Of a DNA stretch of 64,000 bases, positions 40,639 to 50,616 are shown in pieces; position 1 is the stretch's first letter; every line of letters begins with the position of its first letter. A program made the position numbers and the translations under genes. The notes under the pieces were generated by a model that ran no database searches, was not told where the DNA came from, and worked only from the letters and a program-made list of their open reading frames with translations. Source of the DNA: Mangrovihabitans endophyticus (lineage in GTDB: Bacteria; Actinomycetota; Actinomycetes; Mycobacteriales; Micromonosporaceae); NCBI RefSeq assembly GCF_014646155.1, contig NZ_BMMX01000001.1, positions 669,720 through 733,719 on the forward strand, in the 5' to 3' direction.

Positions 40639-43469
40639 GCGCCGATATCGAATGCGCGACGCCGGAACGCCGCAAGCGGGTGCGCCGGCATCACTGGAAC
40701 GGCATCGACGAGATCGAGGTCGGCGACGACGGACGTACGCTCATCGTCACCTTCCTCGGCAAGGCACCCGGACACGATCTGAAACCGGAGAACATCCGGA
40801 TCGACGGCGGCCGGCGCATCACCGGCATCGTCGCGCTCGGCGTCACCATCGAGCGGGCCGAGGACCCGGACCTCGACGACCACATGCACGTGGAACTGGA
40901 CCGGATCGGCGACGCGTCGACATACACGCTCTCCGTGGTCCTGCCCGGACCGTACGGGCGGCCCGGCACCGTGCCCTATTACGGTTTCGACGAGCGCTAC
41001 GGCAGCGCGGACTTCACGTTCCGCCCGGACTGCCCGGCCGATCTGGACTGCCGGCCGGCCGAGCCTGCCCCGGGGGACGGGCCGCCCCCGCCGGTCATCG
41101 ACTACACCGCCCGCGACTACGCGGCGCTGCGTCGGCTGCTGCTGGACCGGATGACGCTGACCTCGCCGCGATGGGTGGAACGCCACGTGCCCGATCTGCC
41201 GCTCACGCTGGTCGAGTTGCTGGCGTACCGGGGTGACCAGATCTCGTACGCCCAGGACGCGGTGGCCACCGAGGCGTACCTGGACACCGCCCGGCTCCGC
41301 GAGTCGGTGCGCCGCCACGTGCGCCTGGTCGACTACGCGATGCACGACGGCGGCAACGCGCGGGCCATCGTCACGGTGCGCAGCACGGAGACGGTGACGT
41401 TGTGCCCCGGCCGGTTCCGGTTCGCGGCCATCGACGTCAGCGCGGTCGACCCGCGCGACCGCCCGGCGCCGGGCCCCGTGCTGGCCGACGAGGAACTGCT
41501 GCGGCTGATGCGGACGGTGCCGGTCGAGGTCTTCGAACCGATGAGCGCGGACGACGTGACGATCCGCCCGGAGCACGACTGCATCAGATTCTGGACGTGG
41601 GGCGACACCGACTGCCGGATCCCGGCCGGCGCCACCACGGCCACCCTGCGCGACGACTGGACCGACGAGCACGTCGACGGCGACGACGACGAGGACCACG
41701 ACCACGAACGCCCGCGCGCGCTGCACATCGAGCCGGGCGACATCCTGATCATCGAGGAGGTGCGCGGCCCGGGCACGGGCGCCGCCGCCGACAGCGACCC
41801 GAATCACCGGCAGGCGGTCCGGGTGATCGGCGTCGAGCCCGGCGTGGATCGCCTCTACCGCCGGCCGATCCTCGACGTGACGTGGGCGCCCGAGGACGCC
41901 TTGCGGTTCACCGCCGTGCTGTCCGCCTGCGGGGAACAGGACCTGACCGTGGCGCGGGGCAACACCGTCGTGGTCGACCACGGTCGCTCGCTGACCTTTG
42001 ACGGGCGCGACCCGGAAGAGCTGACGGCGCCGGAGTGGGACGGCTGCGGCACCCCCACGCCGTACCGGCCCCGACTGTCCCACATCCCGGTGACCCAGGC
42101 TGCTCCGTTCCCGGCCCCGGCGCAGGTCGCCGCGGCCCAGTCCCGGTTGTTGGCGTCTGTGCCCGGCAGGGCCCGCGAGCGGTTGGCGGATCTGTGGCGC
42201 AACGCCCGCGCCGGCCACCACCCGGAGCCGGACGAGAACGAGGAGCTGATCCGCCTGTTCGGCGCGGCCACCGTGGCCGCGCTGCGGCCGGACCGCCACC
42301 GGGTCCGCGCGTTGGCGGTGCTGGCCGGTCGGTTCGACACGCTGTTGGCGGCCAAGCTGACCCGCATCGCCCGGCTGGTCGCGCTCGCCGCCGACGGCCG
42401 GGTCCTCGGCCGTGACGTGGCGTGGGAGATCCGGCACTCGTGGGGCCCGGCCTACGCCGAACACCTCGAACCGGACGATCCCGCGCTGGCCGGACCGGCA
42501 TCGCAGATCGGCGCGCCCGACCCGCGCGCCGCGCTGCCCGCGGTCCGGTTGACCGACGGCGACTGGACACCCCGGCGCGACCTGCTTGCCGAAGGCCCGC
42601 GCTCGGCCGCCTTCGTCGGCGAGGTCGGCAACGACGGAGGGCTGACGCTGCGCTTCGGCGACGGCGTGCACGGCCGGATCCCGGATCCCGGCGGCACGCT
42701 GCGGGCGTGGTACCGGGTCGGCAACGGCACCGCCGGCAACGTCGGCGCCGAGGCGGTCGCCCACCTGGTGCTGGCGAGCGGGGCCGAGGCGCCCGGAGTG
42801 GAACAGGTGCGCAACCCGATGCCGGCCACCGGCGGCACCGATCCCGAACCGGTCGACGTGGTGCGCACCATGGCGCCGCTGGCCCCGCATCGCACCCGCC
42901 TGCGCGCGGTCACCGCAGCCGACTACGCCGACCTGGCCGCCCGGGTGCCGGGCGTGCAACGGGCGGCGGCGAGTTTCCGGTACGTCGCCGGTTCGGCCGA
43001 GGTGCACGTGGCGATCGACCCGTTCGGCGCCGACTCGCCCACCGACACGCTCATCGACGCGGTGAACGCCGCACTGGAGCCGTACCGGAGAATCGGGCAC
43101 GACGTGGTGGCCGGCCCGGCCGACCTGGTCCCGCTGCTGGTCGAGGTGACCATCTGCGTCGACGACGGCTATCCGCGCGGGCAGGTCGTCGAGGCGGTCA
43201 CCGGCCGGCTGCTGGAACTGTTCCGGCCGGACGCGGTGTCGTTCGGTGAGCCGGTGCGTGCCAGCCGCCTGGTCGCCGCGGCGGTCGCCGTCCCCGGCGT
43301 CACCGGTGCCGAGGTCACCGGCCTGCGGCGGCTCTTCGGCACGGACGACGGCGAGGTCGAGACCGGCCTGCTGCCGCTCGGCCCGCTGCAGATCGCCCAG
43401 CTCGACAACGCTTCCGACCGGCCCGAAGACGGCCGGCTGTCCCTCCACGTGGCCGGAGGTGGCCGATGA
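40635..43469 (+). CDS. Baseplate wedge protein, baseplate-J/gp6-like
   Basis: 944 residues. Residues about 1-130 are a beta-rich N-domain (GIDEIEVGDDGRTLIVTFLGK); about 140 onward is the baseplate-J type body with VIDYTARDYAALRRLLLDRM, SPRWVERHVPDLPLTLVELLAYRGDQISYAQDAVATEAYLDTARLRESVRRHVRLVDY, and the C-terminal conserved AASFRYVAGSAEVHVAIDPFG and SRLVAAAVAVPGVTGAEVTGLRRLF. It corresponds to Afp11/Pvc11 and T4 gp6. The start ATGA overlaps the gp25-like gene stop. Confidence 0.88.
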   Translation: MSADIECATPERRKRVRRHHWNGIDEIEVGDDGRTLIVTFLGKAPGHDLKPENIRIDGGRRITGIVALGVTIERAEDPDLDDHMHVELDRIGDASTYTLSVVLPGPYGRPGTVPYYGFDERYGSADFTFRPDCPADLDCRPAEPAPGDGPPPPVIDYTARDYAALRRLLLDRMTLTSPRWVERHVPDLPLTLVELLAYRGDQISYAQDAVATEAYLDTARLRESVRRHVRLVDYAMHDGGNARAIVTVRSTETVTLCPGRFRFAAIDVSAVDPRDRPAPGPVLADEELLRLMRTVPVEVFEPMSADDVTIRPEHDCIRFWTWGDTDCRIPAGATTATLRDDWTDEHVDGDDDEDHDHERPRALHIEPGDILIIEEVRGPGTGAAADSDPNHRQAVRVIGVEPGVDRLYRRPILDVTWAPEDALRFTAVLSACGEQDLTVARGNTVVVDHGRSLTFDGRDPEELTAPEWDGCGTPTPYRPRLSHIPVTQAAPFPAPAQVAAAQSRLLASVPGRARERLADLWRNARAGHHPEPDENEELIRLFGAATVAALRPDRHRVRALAVLAGRFDTLLAAKLTRIARLVALAADGRVLGRDVAWEIRHSWGPAYAEHLEPDDPALAGPASQIGAPDPRAALPAVRLTDGDWTPRRDLLAEGPRSAAFVGEVGNDGGLTLRFGDGVHGRIPDPGGTLRAWYRVGNGTAGNVGAEAVAHLVLASGAEAPGVEQVRNPMPATGGTDPEPVDVVRTMAPLAPHRTRLRAVTAADYADLAARVPGVQRAAASFRYVAGSAEVHVAIDPFGADSPTDTLIDAVNAALEPYRRIGHDVVAGPADLVPLLVEVTICVDDGYPRGQVVEAVTGRLLELFRPDAVSFGEPVRASRLVAAAVAVPGVTGAEVTGLRRLFGTDDGEVETGLLPLGPLQIAQLDNASDRPEDGRLSLHVAGGGR

Positions 43470-46400
43470 ACTGCACATGTGGCTGCGGGGGCGGCTGCGC
43501 GGACGTCCGCTCACCCGGCCCGCCGCCGGGGCTGCCGGCGATCCCGTACCGGGCCGGCGACCACGGGTCGTTTCTGGCCGCCATGCTGGCGCGGCTGTCG
43601 TCGGTGCCGGAGCTGGCCCGGTTCACCGCACGGACCGCGGACGACCCGGCCATCGCCCTTCTCGACGACGCCGCCGTGCTGGGCGACCTGCTGACCTTCT
43701 ATTCCGAGCGGATCGCCAACGAGGGCTATCTGCGCACCGCCACCGAGGATCGGTCGCTGCGGCTGCTCGGCCGGCTCGTCGGGTACGCGCCGCGGCCCGG
43801 CGTCGCGGCCGGCACCTACCTCGCGTTCACCGCCGACCGTGACGCCGCCCAGCGCGACGTGGACGTGCTGATCCCGGCCGGGATGCGAGCGCAGAGCGTG
43901 CCCGCGCCGGGCCAGGACGCCCAGGCCTTCGAGACCGGCGAGGACCTGATCGCGCGCTGGTCGCTGAACGACATGCGGGTCCAGGTGAACCGTCCGATCC
44001 AGGTCACGCCGGGGGACCTGGGCGGCCTTCTTGAGCTGACCCTCACCGGCGCCAACCTCAACCTGAAGCCGGCCGACCGGCTGCTGTTCGACTTCGGCCC
44101 CGGCGTCGCGGGTTCGCCGCAGTTGCTGGTGCTGAGCGCGGTCAGTGAGGACGCCGCGGCCGGCCGCACGGTCGTCGGCTTCACCGCCCAAGCCGCGCCG
44201 GACCCGCTGCCGGCCCGGATCCGCGCCACCGTCGAGCAGGCCAAGACCGATCCGATGTACGAGCGCAGCCGCATCGTCCGCCGCTACGTCGACACCGACC
44301 TGACCCGGCTGCCGGAGGGTTTCGCCGCCGCGACCGATCCGCGGGCCGCGCTGGCCGAGGCCATCGCGCGGGCGGACACCGCCGCGACCGCGGGTGAGGC
44401 GTACGACAGCGTCCGTGGCTGGTTCGCGGCACATCGCGACCGCCTCGTCGACCTGCGTGATGCGGCCACGCCCCCGGCGCCGCCGCCCGCGCCCTCACTG
44501 TTCACCGAGCTCGCGCTGGCCGCCACCGCCTCGCCCAACCCCGCCCTGGCCGGTCTCGCCGCGCTGCTCGGCCCGCTGCGCCGCCCGCCGTCGCGACCCC
44601 CGGCGAGCGCCCGTGACCTGGACCGCAAGCCGGCCGACATCTTCGCGCCGGGCTCCGACTTCGGCGCCCAGCTCCTCACCGCGGTCGACCCGCGGCTGCG
44701 TGACCTCTACACCGCCTGGCGGCAGATCAACGTCGCCCAGGATCAGGCGCTCAAGGGCCTGCAGGCGATGCGGGTGACCGCGCCGCCGTTCGGGGCCACC
44801 GCGCCCGACCGGCTCGTGTTCGACAGCCAGGGCACGGTCACCGGCACCATCGAATGGCCGCTGGGCCGGGCCGACCAGTTGTTCCTGGGAGTCACCTACG
44901 CCGACGGGATGCCGTCGGTGATCCAGTTCCGCTACACCGCGCCGGACGGCATGAGCTGGACCGCGCACGCCGACATCGGCGACGGAGACGACGGTGTCGA
45001 CCTCGGGCCGTGGCAGGTGTCGCTGGTCGTCACGCAACCGGAGCGGGGCGGCCCCGACGTGGCCGCCGCGGGCGAAGAGGGCCCGGATCCGGGTGTGGAG
45101 GCCACCTTCACCGTCAACGAGGCCGCGGCGTTCGGGCTGACGCTGCCGCAGTCGCCGGCCACCGGCGCGGTCTCGGTCACCGTCCACAACGGAACATCGC
45201 TGTCGCTGGAAGTGATCTCCCAGCCGCAGAGTGGCGTCCATGGCGATCGGACGGTGTCCGTCCGCCGGACTGCGGGGGACCTGCAGAACCCGGTGTTCTC
45301 GCTCACCTCCGCGACGTCGGCGCCGTTCGCCCGCAACGTGATCGCGCTGGACGCGGTCTATGAGGGCATCGCCCGGGATAGCTGGGTGGTGGTCGAGCGG
45401 CCCGGCAAGCCGATGCTGTTGTTCACCACGGTCAACGAGGTGCGCACGGTCGCCCTGGCCGACTTCGGCATCACCGGCAAGGTGACCCAGCTCGAGCTGG
45501 ACGACGACTGGCTCCTGCCGGACGACACGTCGCTCAACCACATCCGCGACACCATCGTCTATGCCCGCGGTGAGCGGCTCGATCTGGCCACCGAGCCGGA
45601 TCCGAGCGACGTCGGCGGCGACCGCATCGAGCTGGCCGCGCTGTACGAGGGCATCCGGCCCGGCCGGCTCATCGTGGTCACCGGCGAGCGAACCGACGTG
45701 GACGCACCGGGCGTCACCGGAACCGAGGTGGTGATGGTGGCGGCGGTCGAGCAGTTCGTCGACCCCACCCGGCCGACCGCGCTGATCCACACCGTGCTGA
45801 CGCTCGCCGTGCCGCTGAACTTCACCTACCGGCGGCCGACCGTGCACTGCCTCGGCAACGTGGCTCGGGCCACCCACGGTGCCAGCCGGGCGGAGGTCAT
45901 CGGCAGCGGCGACGCGAGCCGGCCGGGCCAGACCTTCACCCTGTTCCTAGGCCCGCTCACCTGGATGGCCGCGGACACCCCGCTGGGTGCCGAGAACACC
46001 TTGGTGGTGCGGGTCGACGGCACGCGCTGGCACGAGGTGGACAACTTCGCCGGCCGGGGGCCGCAGGAGCGCGTCTATGTCACCTCCGTCGGCGACGACG
46101 GGCGCACCCGGGTGACGTTCGGCGACGGGGTGAACGGCGCCCGGCTGCCCACCGGAGTGGAGAATGTGCGGGCCGAGTACCGGGTCGGCGTCGGTGCCGC
46201 CGGCAACGTCCGGGAGCGGCAGATCACCCAGTTGGTGTCCCGCCCGGCGGGGGTGTCCGCGGTGACCAACCCGGTGGCCGCCGACGGCGGCGCCGACCCC
46301 GACGACCAGCATCAGTTGCGCCGCGGCATCCCGGTCGCGGTGGCCGCGCTGGACCGCCTGGTCGGGGTGAGCGACTACGCGGACTTCGCGCGTGAGCGGG

Positions 46401-47116
46401 CCGGCATCGGGCGGGCGTCGGCCCGGCAGGTCCGCGACGGGAATCGCGAGCTGGTGCACGTGACGGTGGCCGGCTCGGGAGACATCCCGCTGGCCGACGA
46501 CTCCGGCATCGTCACCGCGCTGCGCGCGTCGCTGGTGACCTTCGGCGACCCGCGCCTGGCCACCGAGGTTGCGGTGCGTGAGGCGGTGCTGCTGCTGGCC
46601 GCGGCGACCGTGCGGGTGCTGCCGGACTACTCGTTCGAGCTGGTCGAACCGGTGATCCGGGCGGCCGTGCTGGACCGGCTGGGCTTCGCGGCCCGCGACC
46701 TGGGCCAGCCTGCGTACCGCTCCGAACTGGTGGCGGCGATCCAGAACGTGCCCGGTGTGGACTACGTGGACGTCGACGTGTTCACCGGGGTGCCCGGCTC
46801 GCTGACCCCGGAGGACCTGCAGAACCTGCCGGCCCAGGTGGCCACCCCGCAGCCGGTGGTGCCGGCTCGGCTGGCCGAGTTCCACGAGGCGACCTACACG
46901 GTGCCGGACGACGGGGCGATGACGCTCACCGCGATCGCCGCCGCCAACGGCATCACCGTCGCGCGGCTGCTCGCGCTCAATCCGGCGGTGCCGGGCGACG
47001 CCGACGTGCCGGCCGGCACCGAGGTGGTGGTGTTCCGCGGCATCCGTCCCGCGCAACTCGTGATGTTCTCCGCCGATCTGAGCGACACCCTCATCCTGCG
47101 GGAGGCCACGTCGTGA
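43466..47116 (+). CDS. Large baseplate protein with C-terminal LysM-like segment
   Basis: 1216 residues. The early part repeats the baseplate-J pattern (LGDLLTFYSERIANEGYLRTATEDRSLRLLGRLVGY), and later segments include PLGAENTLVVRVDGTRWHEVDNFAGRGPQERVYVTSVGDDGRTRVTFGDGVNGARLPTG and the YRVGVGAAGNVRERQITQLVSRPAGVSAVTNP conserved run. It corresponds to Afp12/Pvc12. Residues about 1140-1193 (AMTLTAIAAANGITVARLLALNPAVPGDADVPAGTEVVV) look like an added LysM-type fold, unusual here. The ATGA start overlaps the previous stop. N-terminal Cys-rich MNCTCGCGGGCADV may bind metal. Confidence 0.82.
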   Translation: MNCTCGCGGGCADVRSPGPPPGLPAIPYRAGDHGSFLAAMLARLSSVPELARFTARTADDPAIALLDDAAVLGDLLTFYSERIANEGYLRTATEDRSLRLLGRLVGYAPRPGVAAGTYLAFTADRDAAQRDVDVLIPAGMRAQSVPAPGQDAQAFETGEDLIARWSLNDMRVQVNRPIQVTPGDLGGLLELTLTGANLNLKPADRLLFDFGPGVAGSPQLLVLSAVSEDAAAGRTVVGFTAQAAPDPLPARIRATVEQAKTDPMYERSRIVRRYVDTDLTRLPEGFAAATDPRAALAEAIARADTAATAGEAYDSVRGWFAAHRDRLVDLRDAATPPAPPPAPSLFTELALAATASPNPALAGLAALLGPLRRPPSRPPASARDLDRKPADIFAPGSDFGAQLLTAVDPRLRDLYTAWRQINVAQDQALKGLQAMRVTAPPFGATAPDRLVFDSQGTVTGTIEWPLGRADQLFLGVTYADGMPSVIQFRYTAPDGMSWTAHADIGDGDDGVDLGPWQVSLVVTQPERGGPDVAAAGEEGPDPGVEATFTVNEAAAFGLTLPQSPATGAVSVTVHNGTSLSLEVISQPQSGVHGDRTVSVRRTAGDLQNPVFSLTSATSAPFARNVIALDAVYEGIARDSWVVVERPGKPMLLFTTVNEVRTVALADFGITGKVTQLELDDDWLLPDDTSLNHIRDTIVYARGERLDLATEPDPSDVGGDRIELAALYEGIRPGRLIVVTGERTDVDAPGVTGTEVVMVAAVEQFVDPTRPTALIHTVLTLAVPLNFTYRRPTVHCLGNVARATHGASRAEVIGSGDASRPGQTFTLFLGPLTWMAADTPLGAENTLVVRVDGTRWHEVDNFAGRGPQERVYVTSVGDDGRTRVTFGDGVNGARLPTGVENVRAEYRVGVGAAGNVRERQITQLVSRPAGVSAVTNPVAADGGADPDDQHQLRRGIPVAVAALDRLVGVSDYADFARERAGIGRASARQVRDGNRELVHVTVAGSGDIPLADDSGIVTALRASLVTFGDPRLATEVAVREAVLLLAAATVRVLPDYSFELVEPVIRAAVLDRLGFAARDLGQPAYRSELVAAIQNVPGVDYVDVDVFTGVPGSLTPEDLQNLPAQVATPQPVVPARLAEFHEATYTVPDDGAMTLTAIAAANGITVARLLALNPAVPGDADVPAGTEVVVFRGIRPAQLVMFSADLSDTLILREATS

Positions 47117-49263
47117 CCAGCCAGCCCAACCTCGCCGCGCTGCTGCCGGTGCACGTGCAGCGCCGCGACGCGGAAACCGGCGCCGCGTTGAGCGCGCTGC
47201 TCGCCGTGGTCGGCGAGCAGCTAGGACTCACCGAGGACGCGGTCGCCCAGTTGTACGAGGACTGGTTCATCGAGACGTGCGCCCCGTGGGCGGTGAACTA
47301 CATCGGGGGTCTGGTCGGTTACCGGATCGCCGGCGGCTACACCGCGGCGCTGGCCGCGGGCGACGAATCGGCCCGGCTGCTGGCCGCCCGGCTGGCGCCG
47401 CGCCGCGACGTCGCCGACACGGTGTCCGCCCGGCGGCGCAAGGGCACCCTCTCGGTGCTGGAGGATCTGGCCCGCTCGGTGGCGGACTGGCCGGCCCGGG
47501 CGGTGGAGTTCCGTCGCACCCTCGGCATCACCCAGCCGGTGCGCCTGTACGGCGACGCCGCCGCCATCGTCCGTCGAGCCGGCCGCACCCCTGGCCGGCT
47601 GATCGACGTGCGCGACGGTGCCGCACTGGACCTGCTCGGCACGCCGTTCGATGAGTCCACGCATCTGGCCGAGGCGCCGCGGATCAGCGCCCCCGGCCGC
47701 CGTACCGGTCGGCACAACCCGCAGGCGGTGGGCGTGTTCGTCTGGCGGCGGACCGCACAGCCGGTCACCCGGGCCCCGGCCAACTGCATCGACAGCGCCC
47801 GCAACCTCTACACGTTCTCGGTGCTCGGCAACGACACCGGGTTGATCACCAATCCGGTCCCCGAGCCGGTGCGCACACACCTGGCCGGAGCCGAGAACCT
47901 GCCGGTGGCGATCTCCCGCCGGGCGGCGCGGGACCGGCTGCCCGAGTTCTACGGGCCGGGCAGGAGCTTCACCATCTGGGCCGGCGCGCGCAACGCCCCG
48001 CCCACGCCGGTTCCGTTGTCCGCCATCGTGGTCGCTGACCTGTCCGGTTGGCGCTACCGGCCCGGACCCAACCAGGTGGTGGTCGATCCGGTGCTCGGCC
48101 GGATCGCGTTCGGCCGGCGCGCTCTGCCCCGCCGTGGCGTGTGGGTGTCCTACCACCACGCCTTCCCCGACGACCTGGGCGGAGGCGAGTATCCGCGACT
48201 GCCGGTGACGCCGCAGGCCGTGCCGACCTATCGCGTCGGCGACGGCGCGGACTTCGAACGGATCAACCAGGCGTACGAGCGATGGAAGGCCGACCAGCCC
48301 GCGGAGGCGATCATCGAGATCACCGACAACGGCGCCTACCAGGAGCAGCTCGAGTTCGAGGTCGGCGAGGGGCAGCGGCTGACGTTGCGGGCGGCCGAGG
48401 GTAAACGTCCGACGTTGCGGCTGCTCAACTGGTATTCCAACCGGCCGGACGCGCTCCAGTTGCGCGGCGTCGGCAAGGGCGCCCGGATGGTCCTGGACGG
48501 ACTGCTGATCACCGGCCGCGGGGTGAGCGTCGCCGGGCCGCTGGCCGAGGTGGACATCCGGCATTGCACCCTGGTGCCGGGCTGGTCACTGGAGTCGCAC
48601 TGCGCGCCGACCCACCCGGCCGAACCCAGCCTGGTGCTGGAGGAGACCCGCGCATGTCTGAACATCACCCGCAGCATCCTCGGCACCATCGTGGTCGTCG
48701 CCGACGAGGTGCACACCGACCCGCTCGACATCCGGATCACCGACAGCATCCTGGACGCCACCGCGACCGACCGTGAGGCGCTGACCGGGCCCGAAGGGCG
48801 CCTGGCCCACGCCGTGCTGAACGTGGAACGCTGCACCGTGATCGGCCGGATCTGCACCCACGCGATCCGGCTGGCCGAGAACTGCATCCTGGACGGCAAG
48901 GTCCGGGTGGCCCGCCGGGCGGTCGGCTGCATCCGGTTCTGCTACCTGCCGGCCGGCTCGCGAACGCCGCGGCGGTTCCACTGCGAGCCGGACACCGCGC
49001 TGCGCGGCGCCGGCGACGCGGACGAGCGCCGGCTGATCCTCAACCGGGTCCGCCCACGATTCACCGCCCGCGGGTACGGCATGGCCGGCTACCTGCAACT
49101 GGCGCAGTCCTGCCCGGACGAGATCCGGCGCGGCGCCGAGGACCGCTCCGAAATGGGCGTCTACCACCATCTGTTCCAGCCGCAGCGCGAGGACGACCTA
49201 CGCCGCCGGCTCGATGAGTTCACTCCCGCCGGCGCCGCAGCCGGCCTCGTCTTCGTCGACTGA
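47113..49263 (+). CDS. Tail protein I-like N-terminus fused to beta-helix
   Basis: 716 residues. The N-terminal about 170 residues resemble the phage tail protein I fold used for fibre attachment (LAALLPVHVQRRDAETGAALSALLAVVGEQLGLTEDAVAQLYEDWFIETCAPWAVNYIGGLVGYR). From about residue 370 the sequence is a right-handed beta-helix of short strands (ITDNGAYQEQLEFEVGEGQRLTLRAAEGKRPTLRLLN, LVLEETRACLNITRSILGTIVVVADEVHTDPLDIRITDSILDATATDREALTGPEGRLAHAVLNVERCTVIGRICTHAIRLAENCIL). It probably projects from the baseplate in place of a long fibre. GTG 47113 overlaps the previous stop. Confidence 0.8.
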   Translation: MTSQPNLAALLPVHVQRRDAETGAALSALLAVVGEQLGLTEDAVAQLYEDWFIETCAPWAVNYIGGLVGYRIAGGYTAALAAGDESARLLAARLAPRRDVADTVSARRRKGTLSVLEDLARSVADWPARAVEFRRTLGITQPVRLYGDAAAIVRRAGRTPGRLIDVRDGAALDLLGTPFDESTHLAEAPRISAPGRRTGRHNPQAVGVFVWRRTAQPVTRAPANCIDSARNLYTFSVLGNDTGLITNPVPEPVRTHLAGAENLPVAISRRAARDRLPEFYGPGRSFTIWAGARNAPPTPVPLSAIVVADLSGWRYRPGPNQVVVDPVLGRIAFGRRALPRRGVWVSYHHAFPDDLGGGEYPRLPVTPQAVPTYRVGDGADFERINQAYERWKADQPAEAIIEITDNGAYQEQLEFEVGEGQRLTLRAAEGKRPTLRLLNWYSNRPDALQLRGVGKGARMVLDGLLITGRGVSVAGPLAEVDIRHCTLVPGWSLESHCAPTHPAEPSLVLEETRACLNITRSILGTIVVVADEVHTDPLDIRITDSILDATATDREALTGPEGRLAHAVLNVERCTVIGRICTHAIRLAENCILDGKVRVARRAVGCIRFCYLPAGSRTPRRFHCEPDTALRGAGDADERRLILNRVRPRFTARGYGMAGYLQLAQSCPDEIRRGAEDRSEMGVYHHLFQPQREDDLRRRLDEFTPAGAAAGLVFVD

Positions 49264-49293
49264 CCACCGCGTCCGAACTTCGGAGGACCCACC

Positions 49294-50607
49294 ATGCACG
49301 GCGACTTCTCGCGTCTCACCTTCCGGCCCGGCAAGCACCACACCGCGGTCCTCAGCCAGCAGGGCCGGCTCCGCCTCGACGCGGAGGACAACGAGCACAC
49401 CGCGATCCAGGCGTACCGCACCCGGCGGTTGACCGCCGACCTGCTCGGACCGCACGCGGGCCCGGCGGCTGACCTCGGCTTCGCCCTCGTCCGCACCGAC
49501 GAGGGCGACCATCCCGACCTGACCATCGGGCCGGGCCGCTACTACGTGGACGGCATTCTGTGCGACGCGACCCGGCCGGACGGCAGCGCCTGGACCTACC
49601 TGACACAGCCGGACGCGTTCATCGACCCGGACACCGACGGGTTGCCGGACGACGGCTTCCTGGTCTATCTGCGGGCGCGTGAGGTCGTGGTGAACGCCAT
49701 CGAGGATCCCGACCTGCACGAGAAGGCGCTCGGCCCGGCGCTGCCCGGCACCACGCTGCGGCTACGCGTGGCCTGGCAGGTGCTGGTGGCCACCGACTTC
49801 GACACCGGCGGGTTCGAGACCATACCGGAGGCATTCGAGGCCTGGGCGCAGGACAAGCGCACCCATCACAGCCTGGCCTCGGTCGGCGTGGAGCGCCCCG
49901 GCAACGCGAACGACGACCCCTGCATCACCAACCCCGACGCGGCCTATCGCGGGCCGGAGAACCAGCTCTACCGCATCGAGGTGCATCGCGGCGGCGCGGC
50001 GGGCACGGCCACGTTCAAGTGGTCGCGGGACAACGGCTCGGCGGTCTACGCGATCGGCGGGTTCGAGAGCGAATGGGTGACCGTCACCGGGTCGACCGAC
50101 GACAAGATGCTGCCCGAGGTGGAGGACTGGGTGGAGGTGGTCGACGACACGGCGGTCCGTGGCGGCGAGCCGGGGCCGCTGCTGCAGGTGGTCGACGTCG
50201 ACTTCGGCGGACGCCGGGTGCGGCTGTCCGCAGTGCCCGCCGACGAGGTCGGGCGGGACCCGGCGCGGCACCCCTACCTGCGGCGCTGGGACCAGCGCGC
50301 GGGCGGGCGGGGCGGTCCGAAGCTGTCCGGCGGCGCGGTGCCGATCGTGGAGGACGAGTGGATCGCGCTGGAGCAGGGCGTGCAGGTGAAGTTCGGTGCG
50401 GAGGGCACGTACCGCACCGGCGAGTATTGGACGGCCGCCGCCCGTACGCTCGACGGCGACGTCGAATGGCCCGAAGCGGACGGTGAGCGGGTGCTGCTGC
50501 CGCCGGCCGGCCCGGACGAGCACCTTGCCCCGTTGACCTGGTTCCGGCGCGACCGCCAGGCCCAGGATCTGCGCATGCGGTTCGAACCGATCTCGCGGCC
50601 GGTCTGA
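49294..50607 (+). CDS. DUF6519 domain tail protein, last gene of the cluster
   Basis: 437-residue protein with the DUF6519 start MHGDFSRLTFRPGKHHTAVLSQQGRLRLDAEDNEH, found in CIS and phage-tail gene sets. The body contains beta-rich segments (VEVHRGGAAGTATFKWSRDNGSAVYAIGG-like, with IEVHRGGAAG) and ends with MRFEPISRPV. A structural or receptor-related role in the baseplate is likely, but none is proven. The start ATG 49294 has CGGAGG at about 6 bases. It is 30 bp downstream of the beta-helix gene and is the last plus-strand gene before the convergent tetR. Confidence 0.78.
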   Translation: MHGDFSRLTFRPGKHHTAVLSQQGRLRLDAEDNEHTAIQAYRTRRLTADLLGPHAGPAADLGFALVRTDEGDHPDLTIGPGRYYVDGILCDATRPDGSAWTYLTQPDAFIDPDTDGLPDDGFLVYLRAREVVVNAIEDPDLHEKALGPALPGTTLRLRVAWQVLVATDFDTGGFETIPEAFEAWAQDKRTHHSLASVGVERPGNANDDPCITNPDAAYRGPENQLYRIEVHRGGAAGTATFKWSRDNGSAVYAIGGFESEWVTVTGSTDDKMLPEVEDWVEVVDDTAVRGGEPGPLLQVVDVDFGGRRVRLSAVPADEVGRDPARHPYLRRWDQRAGGRGGPKLSGGAVPIVEDEWIALEQGVQVKFGAEGTYRTGEYWTAAARTLDGDVEWPEADGERVLLPPAGPDEHLAPLTWFRRDRQAQDLRMRFEPISRPV

Positions 50608-50616
50608 CGAGCCCGC

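Noticed and set aside
23197-50607. Reading the cluster as a prophage or as a type VI secretion system
   Set aside because: No capsid, portal, terminase, integrase or lysis gene occurs, and T6SS membrane proteins (TssJ, TssL, TssM) are absent. The set is that of a free CIS.
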